From assembly GCA_003132105.1 (NCBI GenBank), contig PKWS01000141.1, positions 1 to 13,587 on the forward strand: a DNA stretch of 13,587 nt, in the 5' to 3' direction. A model generated the notes under the pieces. It was not told the DNA's origin, did not search any database, and saw only the letters and a list, made by a program, of their open reading frames with translations. Each line of letters opens with the position of its first letter. Position 1 is the stretch's first letter. Made by a program: the position numbers and the translations under genes. Shown piece by piece: positions 1 to 8,360 of this stretch. Origin of the DNA: Desulfosporosinus sp. GTDB taxonomy: Bacteria > Bacillota > Desulfitobacteriia > Desulfitobacteriales > Desulfitobacteriaceae.

Positions 1-275
1 TACGGTTGCGTTTTAGAAAGCCATTTAGAGAGTACGACGATAGAACTTGCATCGTGGTCATTGAGATCAGAGAGGTCTCGATTGGTCTCATTGTAGATAG
101 TGTTTCTGAAGTGATCTCTATCCCTGATGAAGAAATTGTAGCTCCTCCAAGCGTGACAAAAGAAGGGAATAAATACATCAAAGGGATCGGTAAAGTGGGA
201 AGTGATGTGAAACTCCTTTTGGACTCAGATAAGCTGCTTAATGAAACGGATTTGGAAACTATAAGTGATCTTTAA
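1..275 (+). CDS. cheW: CheW chemotaxis adaptor, C-terminal part (5' end outside window)
   Basis: CheW is the cytoplasmic adaptor that couples chemoreceptors to the CheA kinase. The reading frame is open from position 3, and the first visible residues (RLRFRKPFREYDDRT) match the middle of CheW, where a conserved L-R-F-G-like strand is followed by an acidic turn. The TTG at position 6 is therefore an internal codon, not the start. About 91 residues are visible, against roughly 140-170 for a whole CheW. They include the strand CIVVIEIREVSIGLIVDSV and the V-I-x-I-P-D-E-E-I-V-x-P-P segment typical of the second CheW subdomain. The methyl-accepting protein begins 25 bp downstream, so the two are very likely cotranscribed. 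The missing N-terminal part, and probably cheA, would lie to the left. Confidence 0.9.
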   Translation, partial: RLRFRKPFREYDDRTCIVVIEIREVSIGLIVDSVSEVISIPDEEIVAPPSVTKEGNKYIKGIGKVGSDVKLLLDSDKLLNETDLETISDL

Positions 276-299
276 GAAAATAAGTGGAGGTGTTGAGGA

Positions 300-2036
300 A
301 TGAAATGGTTTATGGATCTGAAAATTGCTGTGAAGTTAATAATTGGGTTTGTTATTGTTGCTATTATAGCAGCATCTGTAGGCGTTATAGGCATTCTAGA
401 TATGAAAGCTATAGAAAAATCGGATACGGAGCTTTATGGGAACATGACTGTACCAATCTCTGAATTAGCGGATATATCGACACAATTCCAACGGACTAGA
501 GTCATGATGCGTGACATACTATTGACAAACGATCCGCTATTGGTAAAAAGTAACTCAGACAAAATAGCTCAGAGACAAGCGGATATTGCTAAGGATTTAG
601 AGTCTTATAATAAAACTATATTATCAGCCAGTATGAGAGGATTATATGATGACCTGGTTAAGAAGAATGTTGCCTATGGACAGCAGATTGCTAAGGTAAG
701 CGAGCTGGTAAAACAAGGTAAAGAGGCAGAGGCTAGAGCACTAATGAGTGAAGCCAGTACCTCTGACATCGCTTCAACAGAACTACAGGATGCACTTGCT
801 AATATAATCAAAGTTAAATTAGATGATGCAAAGATAAAGTCCGATGGTAATACCAAGACGGCCAGCAGCAGCACAGTGATTATGATTATTGTTATACTCG
901 CAGGTGCACTCATAGCGGTAGGGTTAGGTGTGTTCCTCAGCTCAATTATCAGCAAACCCATTCGTGAGCTTGTTAGCGTTGCAGAGAAGATTGCCGATGG
1001 GGACTTGGATGTAGCCATTGAGGCTAAGACAAGAGACGAACTCGGTACGCTTTCTTCAGCCTTTAAACGTATGGCAGATAATCTCAATGAGGTGATGACA
1101 AACTCCAACTCTGCATCCGAACAAGTAGCCTCCGGGTCTAGACAGGTATCTGCTTCTGCCCAGGCACTATCCCAAGGGTCGACTGAACAAGCGAGTTCTA
1201 TCGAAGAGTTAACCGCCTCGATGGAGGAAATCTCGACTCAGACCGAACTGAATGCTACTAATGCGACTCAAGCTAATGAGTTGGCCCTGGCGGCCAAGGA
1301 AGGCGCTATCAAAGGGAATGAGCAAATGAAGGGCATGCTTAAGGCCATGGATGATATTAATGAAGCATCCGGAAACATTTCCAAGATTATTAAAGTCATT
1401 GACGAAATCGCCTTCCAAACGAACATCTTAGCCCTAAATGCGGCGGTTGAAGCTGCACGAGCGGGTCAACACGGCAAAGGATTTGCGGTGGTTGCGGAAG
1501 AAGTGCGTAATCTAGCGGCCAGAAGTGCCAACGCTGCTAAAGAAACGACTGCTCTCATTGAGGGTTCAATTAAGAAGGTCGAAGGCGGTACGAAAATTGC
1601 TAGTGATACGGCAGCAGCACTCAATCAAATCGTTGAAGGAGTCACCAAAACCGCCAATCTTGTCGGAGAAATTGCGACTGCTTCTAATGAACAAGCTTTA
1701 GGAATTAATCAAGTGAATCAAGGGATTTTGCAAGTATCCGATGTTGTCCAGACGAATTCAGCGACGTCGGAAGAAAGTGCTGCCGCAAGTGAGGAATTAT
1801 CGAGTCAAGCAGAACTGCTCAGAGAACAAGTTAGTCGGTTTAAACTTAAGAAAACCACAGAGTCGTCTTATAAAGGGTTTGAGGATCTGAACCCTGAGGT
1901 TTTACGGATGCTAGAGGATATGGTCCAAAAGAAAAAGTCGAGCGGCGGTTCCATGAGCCAAGGGTATGCTGAGGCTGCAGCAACAAGCAATAAGCCGAAA
2001 ATCTCTTTAAGTGATCGAGAGTTTGGGAAATATTAG
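300..2036 (+). CDS. Methyl-accepting chemotaxis protein (4HB sensor, HAMP, signalling hairpin)
   Basis: This is a transmembrane chemoreceptor that controls CheA through CheW. The start ATG has a GGAGGTG ribosome binding site 7 bp upstream. The 578 residues show TM1 at about 10-33, an extracytoplasmic region at about 34-188 of the four-helix-bundle type (helical, no cysteines), TM2 at about 191-213, a HAMP domain at about 214-266 (SKPI, then DELG at 246-249) and a long coiled signalling domain at about 280-515. The conserved hairpin tip EIAFQTNILALNAAVEAARAG lies at 369-389 and is a near-perfect family match. Gln/Glu/Ala-rich helices flanking the tip are the expected methylation regions. After about residue 515 comes a flexible Lys/Ser/Gly-rich tail ending in EFGKY. 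The ligand cannot be predicted. The position between cheW and cheR suggests this is the array's dedicated receptor. Confidence 0.96.
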   Translation: MKWFMDLKIAVKLIIGFVIVAIIAASVGVIGILDMKAIEKSDTELYGNMTVPISELADISTQFQRTRVMMRDILLTNDPLLVKSNSDKIAQRQADIAKDLESYNKTILSASMRGLYDDLVKKNVAYGQQIAKVSELVKQGKEAEARALMSEASTSDIASTELQDALANIIKVKLDDAKIKSDGNTKTASSSTVIMIIVILAGALIAVGLGVFLSSIISKPIRELVSVAEKIADGDLDVAIEAKTRDELGTLSSAFKRMADNLNEVMTNSNSASEQVASGSRQVSASAQALSQGSTEQASSIEELTASMEEISTQTELNATNATQANELALAAKEGAIKGNEQMKGMLKAMDDINEASGNISKIIKVIDEIAFQTNILALNAAVEAARAGQHGKGFAVVAEEVRNLAARSANAAKETTALIEGSIKKVEGGTKIASDTAAALNQIVEGVTKTANLVGEIATASNEQALGINQVNQGILQVSDVVQTNSATSEESAAASEELSSQAELLREQVSRFKLKKTTESSYKGFEDLNPEVLRMLEDMVQKKKSSGGSMSQGYAEAAATSNKPKISLSDREFGKY

Positions 2037-2048
2037 ATAAATACTATA

Positions 2049-2070
2049 GGGAGAGCCGCAAGGCTCTCCT
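2049..2070 (+). other. RNA hairpin with GCAA tetraloop in the mcp-cheR spacer
   Basis: The arms GAGAGCC (2051-2057) and GGCTCTC (2062-2068) pair perfectly around a GCAA loop, which is a GNRA tetraloop. One more G-C pair and a G-U pair extend the stem outward. No run of T follows, so it is not a standard intrinsic terminator. Lying 12 bp after the receptor stop, it could protect the 3' end of the abundant receptor message or weaken read-through into cheR. That role is inference. Confidence 0.6.
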
Positions 2071-2123
2071 GAACTCAAGGCGTAACAAGGGTTAATTAGT
2101 GCATCAAAGAGGGAGGTGGACTA

Positions 2124-2942
2124 ATGCAAAAAATATCAGAAAAGGAATTTAAGCAACTAGCGGATTATATTAAAGCGAATTACGGGATCTATCTCAAGGA
2201 TGAGAAACAAACGTTACTGACTGGCAGGCTGAGCAATGTCTTAGAACAAAAAAACTTTGCCAGTTTTGCTGAGTATTTTGACTACATCGTAGCTGATAAA
2301 ACAGGAGATGCTGTCGTTACCCTGATTGATAAAATAACCACAAATCATACGTTCTTTATGCGCGAAGTGGATCATTTTAACTTTTTTAAGGAAAAAGTTC
2401 TTCCACAGTTGGCTAGCAACTCAAAGAATAAAGATCTGCGGATCTGGAGCGCTGGATGTTCGAGTGGAGAAGAGCCCTACACATTAGCGATGATTATCGA
2501 TGAATTCTTTGGTATGGATAAAAAATTGTGGGACACTAAAATTTTGGCAACGGATATTTCGAGCAAAGTCTTAGACATCGCCCTCGGAGGGGTTTATACC
2601 AATGATCGGATATCGACTATACCTGCTTTTTGGAAGCTTAATTACTTCCAAAAATTAGAAAAGGAACAATCGGTCCTGATCCCTAAGATTAGGAATGAAG
2701 TGATATATCGAAAGTTTAATCTCATGGACAAGACGTTTGCATTTAAGAAGAAATTCCATGTAATTTTTTGCCGGAATGTTATGATTTATTTTGACAACAA
2801 AACGAAAATAGACTTGGTCAAGAAGTTCTATGATTTATGTGAGCCGGGGGGATATCTGTTTATTGGACACTCAGAATCACTGAATCGAAATGAGACGGAG
2901 TATAAATACATCCAGCCCGCCGTCTACCGAAAGGAATTTTAA
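2124..2942 (+). CDS. cheR: CheR chemoreceptor glutamate O-methyltransferase
   Basis: CheR transfers methyl groups from S-adenosylmethionine to receptor glutamates during adaptation. The ATG has a strong GGGAGGTGG site about 5 bp upstream. The 272 residues comprise a helical CheR N-domain (about 1-70) and a SAM-dependent methyltransferase domain (about 75-270). Visible motifs are TTNHTFFMRE (72-81), the SAM-binding loop SAGCSSGEEPYT (109-120), ATDIS (142-146), FCRNVMIYF (215-223) and GHSESL (248-253). Length is normal for the family. Between YF (174-175) and NL (199-200) the beta-subdomain loop is 3 residues shorter than in Salmonella CheR as I recall it, and lacks the Gly-rich turn. That resembles the type that does not need a receptor pentapeptide. 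cheB starts 2 bp after the stop. Confidence 0.97.
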   Translation: MQKISEKEFKQLADYIKANYGIYLKDEKQTLLTGRLSNVLEQKNFASFAEYFDYIVADKTGDAVVTLIDKITTNHTFFMREVDHFNFFKEKVLPQLASNSKNKDLRIWSAGCSSGEEPYTLAMIIDEFFGMDKKLWDTKILATDISSKVLDIALGGVYTNDRISTIPAFWKLNYFQKLEKEQSVLIPKIRNEVIYRKFNLMDKTFAFKKKFHVIFCRNVMIYFDNKTKIDLVKKFYDLCEPGGYLFIGHSESLNRNETEYKYIQPAVYRKEF

Positions 2943-2944
2943 GC

Positions 2945-3970
2945 ATGAGAAAAATCAAAGTGCTGATTGTCGATGATTCTCTGATTTTCCGTGAAGTGTT
3001 AGCACGAGGGATTTCTACCGATCCGTACATCGAGGTCGTGGCCAAAGCCGTTGATCCCTTTGATGCTAGGGATAAAATCTTAGAATTCGAGCCCGATGTG
3101 ATGACCTGTGATATTGAAATGCCAAGAATGAATGGGATTGAGTTTATTAAGAGGCTTTTACCTCAATACCCGTTACCCGTTGTTGTTGTCAGCTCTGTAA
3201 GTGTGGCCGTCTTTGAGGCGTTGAAAGCTGGGGCCGTGGATTTTGTGACTAAGCCTAATGTACAATCAGTTCAAGACGTTGAAGGGTTTATTCATGAATT
3301 AATCCAGAAGATAAAAATAGCTGCTAAAGCCAAGATTCCAAAATTTGTTGGGCAGAGCATAACCAAAGTGGTTGAGGAAGGAACTTCCGTGAAAGGGAGG
3401 CTCATAGCCATTGGAGCCTCGACAGGAGGAACGGAGGCCGTTTTCAATATCTTGAAAGTGTTACCTTCTCAAATACCAGGTATTCTAGTTACCCAACATA
3501 TTCCACCGGTCTTTTCCAAGATGTTTGCGGATAGACTCAATGAATCGACTCAGTTGCGGGTTAAAGAGGCTCAGACGGGGGACTATGTGGATCAAGGAAG
3601 TGTACTGATTGCCCCGGGTGGACAGCATATGAGGCTTAAGAAGGTCGGGGAACGATACAGAGTGGAATGTTACGAGGGTGAGAAGGTGAATGGGCACTGC
3701 CCGTCAATCGATGTCCTCTTTGAGTCCGTGGCTAAAGAAGTAGGTGAGGGTGCGATTGGAATCATACTCACAGGTATGGGGTATGACGGGGCAAAAGGGC
3801 TGCTCGCCATGAGAAGAAAGGGTGCCCGAACCCTAGGTCAGGATGAAAAATCGTCCGTAGTGTATGGCATGCCCAAAGTTGCTTTTGAACTAGGGGCGGT
3901 AGAGCGGCAGGTTCCTCTTGAAACTATGGCTCAAGCCCTTGTAACCCTCTTAAGGAAAGTAAATGGATAA
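2945..3970 (+). CDS. cheB: CheB receptor methylesterase / glutamine deamidase response regulator
   Basis: CheB removes receptor methyl groups and deamidates receptor glutamines, activated by phosphorylation from CheA. The N-terminal receiver domain (about 1-125) has acidic residues D10/D11, phosphoacceptor D56 in CDIEMP and K103 in TKP. A short linker (about 126-148) precedes the esterase domain (about 150-340). The catalytic triad is visible: S159 in AIGASTGG, H185 in TQHIP and D281 in MGYDGA, spaced like the enteric enzyme. Length (341) is standard. The ATG lies 2 bp after cheR, with an AAAGG site inside the end of cheR, so the two are translationally coupled. The last 8 bp overlap cheD. 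Confidence 0.97.
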   Translation: MRKIKVLIVDDSLIFREVLARGISTDPYIEVVAKAVDPFDARDKILEFEPDVMTCDIEMPRMNGIEFIKRLLPQYPLPVVVVSSVSVAVFEALKAGAVDFVTKPNVQSVQDVEGFIHELIQKIKIAAKAKIPKFVGQSITKVVEEGTSVKGRLIAIGASTGGTEAVFNILKVLPSQIPGILVTQHIPPVFSKMFADRLNESTQLRVKEAQTGDYVDQGSVLIAPGGQHMRLKKVGERYRVECYEGEKVNGHCPSIDVLFESVAKEVGEGAIGIILTGMGYDGAKGLLAMRRKGARTLGQDEKSSVVYGMPKVAFELGAVERQVPLETMAQALVTLLRKVNG

Positions 3971-4433
3971 AATCATTGGTATTGGTGAATATGTCATCTC
4001 GAATGCCCCAGAAGACTTTATTAAGACCTTTGCACTCGCTTCCTGTGTCGCCGTAACAGTTTATAATCCATTCCTTTATTTGGCAGGGATGATTCATATC
4101 TCTCTACCGAACCCCACGGATCAGGAAGAAGCCAAGCGCCGACCAGGTTACTATGCTACTTCGGGCATACCCCTCTTGATCCATAAACTGTGCAGGGACT
4201 ACGGAAGTCAGCGTAAAGATCTGCAAGTCAAGTTATTTGGTGGAGCCGTCTCGTTAAGAAAGGATGACTATTTTAAGATAGGGCCAAAGAATATTAAGGC
4301 CGCACGAGAGACCCTCTTAGGCATGGACTTAAAGATTATGGATGCTCACATTGGTGGAGTCATTAGTAGAACTATAACAATGAGTGTACTATCAGGGGAA
4401 ATTGAGATTGCTGCACTTCCCATTAATTTTTAA
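3963..4433 (+). CDS. cheD: CheD chemoreceptor glutamine deamidase
   Basis: CheD hydrolyses specific receptor glutamine side chains to glutamate and, in Bacillus/Thermotoga-type systems, partners the phosphatase CheC. The 156-residue protein has the family's catalytic residues at the expected spacing: T22, C28 in ALASC and H45 in MIHISLP. These correspond one-for-one to the Thr/Cys/His set known in Thermotoga CheD. Further family features are KLFGGA (90-95) and the segment DAHIGGVISRTI (127-138). The start ATG overlaps the end of cheB by 8 bp, a sign of translational coupling. No cheC lies in the window, so its partner must be elsewhere. Its presence indicates Gram-positive-type adaptation chemistry. 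Confidence 0.95.
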   Translation: MDKIIGIGEYVISNAPEDFIKTFALASCVAVTVYNPFLYLAGMIHISLPNPTDQEEAKRRPGYYATSGIPLLIHKLCRDYGSQRKDLQVKLFGGAVSLRKDDYFKIGPKNIKAARETLLGMDLKIMDAHIGGVISRTITMSVLSGEIEIAALPINF

Positions 4434-4438
4434 AAGGT

Positions 4439-4453
4439 AGGTGACGGATCATA
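4439..4453 (+). promoter_or_regulatory. Ribosome binding site followed by ATA, the likely true kinase start region
   Basis: AGGTGA (4439-4444) sits 6 bp before an ATA codon at 4451-4453. That codon is in frame with the downstream kinase. Reading from here gives 21 extra residues (GNSGNETDNFEIVFNTSPIG and so on), which supply the first strand of the N-terminal PAS domain. The nearest in-frame stop upstream is TGA at 4442-4444, and no ATG, GTG or TTG occurs between it and the ATG at 4514. The GTG at 4441 is in another frame and stops after six codons. Confidence 0.5.
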
Positions 4454-4513
4454 GGAAATAGTGGAAATGAGACCGATAATTTTGAAATAGTATTTAATAC
4501 TAGTCCAATCGGA

Positions 4514-7500
4514 ATGATTGTGCTCAATGAATATTTATTGATTGAGAAAATCAATGAAGCAGGGTTGAAGCTTTTTCTAAAAAAAAGAGCTGATGTTTTA
4601 GGCAAGCGTTTTGGTAACAGTTTTTTATGTAAATGCAGTTTTGACGATGAACGAGGGGGTGGATTCGGATTACATTGTCAAAACTGCGAGCTTAATATAG
4701 CAACTAATCTAGCGATCAAAATTGGAAAGTCGACTACTAATCTGGAATTTAGTAAGATATTCATAAAGGACGAGAACGAAGTGGAACTTTGGTTTAGTTC
4801 AAGCGTAAATCCTATCATGATCAGCGGGAAACGCAAGGTATCCATAGCATTGGTCGATATTACCGATTCTAAGGAAAAAGAAGTTTCCATGATTAAGTCT
4901 AGAGACTATTATCAGAAATTATTAGATGACACGCCAACTATTATATGGAAAACTGATCGAGAAGGCAAAAATGACTATTTTAACAAAACGTGGTTGGAAT
5001 TTACCGGACTCGATTTAAGCCAAGCCCTAGAACAGGGCTGGCTATATAGTCTCCACCCAGAGGATGTGGACAAGTGTTCTAAACTATTTAACGATGCTAT
5101 TGTCAATAGAAAATCGTTTGAAATAGAGCACCGCCGCAGATATAAACAGGCAGGCCAGTATCGGTGGTGTATTACTAGTGGGAAACCGTATTTTGGTATT
5201 CAGGGTGAATTCGCTGGTTTTATAGGGGTAGTTTATGAAATTACGGATAGAAAACTAGCTGAGGAATCATCAAGAAAATATCACGTTCTTTTGGAAAAAG
5301 CCCGCGATATCATTTTATTCATGGATATGGAAGGGAATATTTTAGAAGCCAATCAAGCGGCTGTTCGAGCCTATGGCTATACGAGAGAGGAACTTCTATC
5401 CCTAAAGATCTTTGATTTCCGTGAACAGGCTGGCTTGGATTTAGAGCAAATGAAACAGGTGGGAGAACAGGGAATTTTATATGAGACTCGCCATATTCGC
5501 AAAGATGGCAGTACTTTTCCCGTTGAGGTCAGTTCCTATAGTACATATATAGAGGATCAAAGAGTTTCGGAAAGCATCATCCGGGATATCACTGAGCGAA
5601 AACACGCGGAAAAATCGTTAATAGATAGCGAAATGAGGTACCGTAGTCTTTTTGAGGTAGCTCAAGACGGCATTTTTTTGCAAGAGATTCAGGAAGGTGA
5701 ACCACTCACTTCGAAATTTATTGATGCTAACGCAGCAGCTTGTCAGCGATTAGGATATACCAAAGAGGAATTGTTAGCTTTAAGTCCCTCATACTTTAGT
5801 ATAGAAAAAGAAGTTTTTAGCAGCGAGAGGATTCAAGAAATATTAACTAAAGGACAGGCCACATTTGAGAACGTACATATTACCAAAGATGGTCGAGAAA
5901 TACCTATGGAAGTCAACAGACAATTATTAGAGATGGATGGAAAAAAGTGCATTCTATCGTTTGCGCGTGATATCTCCGAGCGAAAGAAAGCAGAAATAGA
6001 GTTAAATAAAAGCGAAGAACAACAAAGACTTTTGTATGAACGATATCGTTCGTTGATTATGAATATGCCGGATAGCTTTACTTACAACAAAGTCATCTAT
6101 GATGAAGCGGGAACGCCAGTAGATTATGAAATCCTCGAAATTAATGAAGCTTATGAAGAAATATTTAATGTGTCGCGCGAAAAAATTATTGGGGGAAAAT
6201 ATTCAGAAATTTATTCTGGCGACGATCCTGAATTCTTCAAACAAAGAATGGAAGAATACGGAGAAGTTGCGGCAACAGGGATTGAAATCGTTTTGCCGAT
6301 ATACTACTCAGAGTGGAGTGAACGCTGGTTTTCTGTGAAACTCTATAGTCCCGAGCTTGGTTTTTTCGTCTCTATTATAACGGATATGACTGAGCGCAAA
6401 CATGTGGAAAATGAACTCCACCTAGCGAAAGATAAGGCTGAGGCTGCAAACCAAGCGAAAAGTGAATTTCTAGCGAATATGAGTCATGAAATCCGTACCC
6501 CTATTAATGGAATGGTGGGGATGATTGATTTAACCCTTTTAACCGATATAAGCCATGAACAACGAGAAAACTTGGAGATTGCTAAAGCTTGTGCGGATTC
6601 ACTATTGAAAATCATTAATGACATTTTGGATTTTTCAAAAATAGAAGCTGGAAAATTAGTAATAGAAACGATAGGGTTTAACATTCAGGAACTTTTGGAA
6701 TCAACCCTTAAAGCACACTCACCCTTAGCTATGAAAAAGAAATTGAAATTAAGTTGCGACTGTTCCTCTTCTATACCACAAGCCTTGCAAGGAGATCCCA
6801 ACAGGTTAAAACAGATTTTAAACAATCTGTTAAATAACGCTTTAAAATTCACGGAACATGGTAATGTTGCTCTTTCAGCTAACGCAATAGCCATGACTGA
6901 TGAAACAATCGAGGTGAAGTTCTCGATTTCTGATTCGGGTATTGGCATATCGGAGCAAGAACAAACTAAGCTTTTTAGAAACTTTAGTCAAGTGGATGGT
7001 TCTATCACGAGAAAATACGGTGGAACGGGTTTGGGCCTGGTGATTTCCAAGCAACTGGTTCAGATGATGGGTGGGGCAATAACGGTGGAAAGCCAAAAGG
7101 GGAAAGGGAGTACGTTTAGCTTTAGTCTAAAGTTCATGTTATCTGGAGAATTGAGCTATCCAACCCAAGATGCCTTCAACCCCATCCATACAATGAAACC
7201 GTTGAGAATTCTTATTGTCGAAGATGATAAGGTCAATTTAAGGGTCTTGACCTTAATGCTCAAAGAAAAAGGCCATTACGTTGAAGCGGCTTCGAACGGG
7301 ACAGAAGCCTTGTTATTCCATGCGAGAAATCAATACGATGTAATTTTTATGGATATTCAGATGCCGATCATGGACGGGATAGAAGCAACCGACAAAATTC
7401 GTGAGCGAGAGGGTAAGAGCCGGCATACTCCGATCATTGCCTTAACAGCTTATGCGCTTGCTGGAGATCGGGAAAAATTCCTGTCCTATGGCTTGGATGA

Positions 7501-7924
7501 TTATATACCAAAACCCATCAAGATGGGTGAATTATTCCAGCGTTTAGAAGAGGTGGTGAACCGAAGTATCTCAGAAGATAAACATAGCGCTGAGTCTGAG
7601 CATGAGATCAGGATCAGTGAAACGGGGAAAGTATTAAATATCATGCCTGAGGAGTCGACTGTACGCGATAAACTCTCCATTCTCCATGAGATTTCCCAGG
7701 ATATTGAAGAACTTAGACTTGCTTCAACCAATGAGGATATAAACATCATTGAAGAAATTGCTCATAAGATCAAAAATAATTGTAACCTGATTGAAGCAGA
7801 TGAACTAAAAACGTTAGCTTTTAAAATTGAACTGGCTGCTAGACGTGAAAACCAAGAGGAAGCGACTAAGTACACACTAAGCATCAAACAAGAATTCGGG
7901 ATTTATATGCTCTTAGAACATTGA
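4514..7924 (+). CDS. Multi-PAS hybrid histidine kinase with receiver and Hpt domains
   Basis: This is a soluble sensor kinase with an internal phosphorelay and no membrane segments. The coordinates use the first ATG, but the coding frame almost certainly starts about 21 codons earlier (see the 4439-4453 entry). Numbering from this ATG, PAS domains lie at about 1-118, 130-248, 253-365, 371-494 and 505-630; most end in the D-I/M-T-E-R-K type linker. The first carries C39, C41, C55 and C58, a possible metal or redox site. The kinase core follows: H-box MSHEIRTP with H658, N-box near N770-N775, G1 DSGIG (807-811) and G2 GGTGLG (836-841). The receiver (about 897-1012) has D904/D905, phosphoacceptor D947 in FMDIQMP, T978 and K1000. 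A C-terminal Hpt-like helix bundle contains H1084 in AHKIKNN. The signal is unknown. The response regulator 19 bp downstream is the natural final acceptor. Confidence 0.93.
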   Translation: MIVLNEYLLIEKINEAGLKLFLKKRADVLGKRFGNSFLCKCSFDDERGGGFGLHCQNCELNIATNLAIKIGKSTTNLEFSKIFIKDENEVELWFSSSVNPIMISGKRKVSIALVDITDSKEKEVSMIKSRDYYQKLLDDTPTIIWKTDREGKNDYFNKTWLEFTGLDLSQALEQGWLYSLHPEDVDKCSKLFNDAIVNRKSFEIEHRRRYKQAGQYRWCITSGKPYFGIQGEFAGFIGVVYEITDRKLAEESSRKYHVLLEKARDIILFMDMEGNILEANQAAVRAYGYTREELLSLKIFDFREQAGLDLEQMKQVGEQGILYETRHIRKDGSTFPVEVSSYSTYIEDQRVSESIIRDITERKHAEKSLIDSEMRYRSLFEVAQDGIFLQEIQEGEPLTSKFIDANAAACQRLGYTKEELLALSPSYFSIEKEVFSSERIQEILTKGQATFENVHITKDGREIPMEVNRQLLEMDGKKCILSFARDISERKKAEIELNKSEEQQRLLYERYRSLIMNMPDSFTYNKVIYDEAGTPVDYEILEINEAYEEIFNVSREKIIGGKYSEIYSGDDPEFFKQRMEEYGEVAATGIEIVLPIYYSEWSERWFSVKLYSPELGFFVSIITDMTERKHVENELHLAKDKAEAANQAKSEFLANMSHEIRTPINGMVGMIDLTLLTDISHEQRENLEIAKACADSLLKIINDILDFSKIEAGKLVIETIGFNIQELLESTLKAHSPLAMKKKLKLSCDCSSSIPQALQGDPNRLKQILNNLLNNALKFTEHGNVALSANAIAMTDETIEVKFSISDSGIGISEQEQTKLFRNFSQVDGSITRKYGGTGLGLVISKQLVQMMGGAITVESQKGKGSTFSFSLKFMLSGELSYPTQDAFNPIHTMKPLRILIVEDDKVNLRVLTLMLKEKGHYVEAASNGTEALLFHARNQYDVIFMDIQMPIMDGIEATDKIREREGKSRHTPIIALTAYALAGDREKFLSYGLDDYIPKPIKMGELFQRLEEVVNRSISEDKHSAESEHEIRISETGKVLNIMPEESTVRDKLSILHEISQDIEELRLASTNEDINIIEEIAHKIKNNCNLIEADELKTLAFKIELAARRENQEEATKYTLSIKQEFGIYMLLEH

Positions 7925-7928
7925 TATG

Positions 7929-7935
7929 AAGGAGG
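7929..7935 (+). promoter_or_regulatory. Ribosome binding site that sets the response-regulator start
   Basis: AAGGAGG is a full match to the anti-Shine-Dalgarno core and lies 8 bp before ATG 7944. The in-frame ATG at 7926 lies upstream of this site and has no site of its own, so 7944 is the preferred start. Confidence 0.85.
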
Positions 7936-7943
7936 AAAGTATA

Positions 7944-8339
7944 ATGAAAGTTTTAATCGCGGAGGATGATCTTGCCAGTCGGAGGTTCTTGTCAAAATTT
8001 CTTGCTCAATATGGTGAAGTCGATCAGGTGGTTGATGGACTTGAAGCGCTTGACGCTTATTTGATGGCCATCAAGGAAAAAGCCCCGTATTACTTAATTT
8101 GTTTGGATATTATGATGCCTAAAGTGGATGGAGTTAAAGTATTAAAGGCTATTCGGGACTTTGAGACTAAGCAAGGGGTAGTATCTGAACAACGGGTTAA
8201 GGTGATTATGACGACCGCCTTGGCAGAAACCGACTATGTTAATCAGGCTTTTGAAATTGGGTGTGAGGCCTATGCCGCCAAGCCAATTGATACTAATAAA
8301 ATGCTCGAGGTCATTAAGAAACTCGGGCTCATAGTTTGA
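7944..8339 (+). CDS. Single-domain (CheY-like) response regulator
   Basis: This is a stand-alone receiver of 131 residues with no output domain. It should act as a diffusible phospho-signal or a relay intermediate. Acidic pair D8/D9 (IAEDD), phosphoacceptor D55 in CLDIMMP, T90/T91 (MTTA) and K113 (AKP) are all present. Compared with classical CheY it has an insertion-like loop (about 73-85, ETKQGVVSEQR), as seen in receivers attached to, or encoded beside, multi-PAS kinases. It starts 19 bp after the hybrid kinase stop and precedes an HD-GYP gene. It may carry the kinase signal to that protein or to the flagellar motor. Which one cannot be decided from sequence. Confidence 0.92.
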   Translation: MKVLIAEDDLASRRFLSKFLAQYGEVDQVVDGLEALDAYLMAIKEKAPYYLICLDIMMPKVDGVKVLKAIRDFETKQGVVSEQRVKVIMTTALAETDYVNQAFEIGCEAYAAKPIDTNKMLEVIKKLGLIV

Positions 8340-8360
8340 GGATGAATCACAAATAGAAAT

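Noticed and set aside
674..1108. 144-codon open frame on the minus strand inside the receptor gene
   Set aside because: It lies fully inside the receptor coding region, has no ribosome binding site and encodes a low-complexity Ser/Leu/Ile protein typical of an antisense shadow.
4441..4461. GTG start for the hybrid kinase
   Set aside because: The frame from this GTG stops after six codons (TAG 4459-4461), so it can only serve the kinase if there is a frameshift.
6126..6338. 70-codon plus-strand frame inside the hybrid kinase
   Set aside because: It overlaps the fifth PAS domain in another frame, with no domain match or start signal. The kinase frame is intact throughout.
7926..7943. Earlier ATG for the response regulator
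   Set aside because: It would add MKEESI before the receiver fold and place the start upstream of the only good ribosome binding site, which serves ATG 7944.
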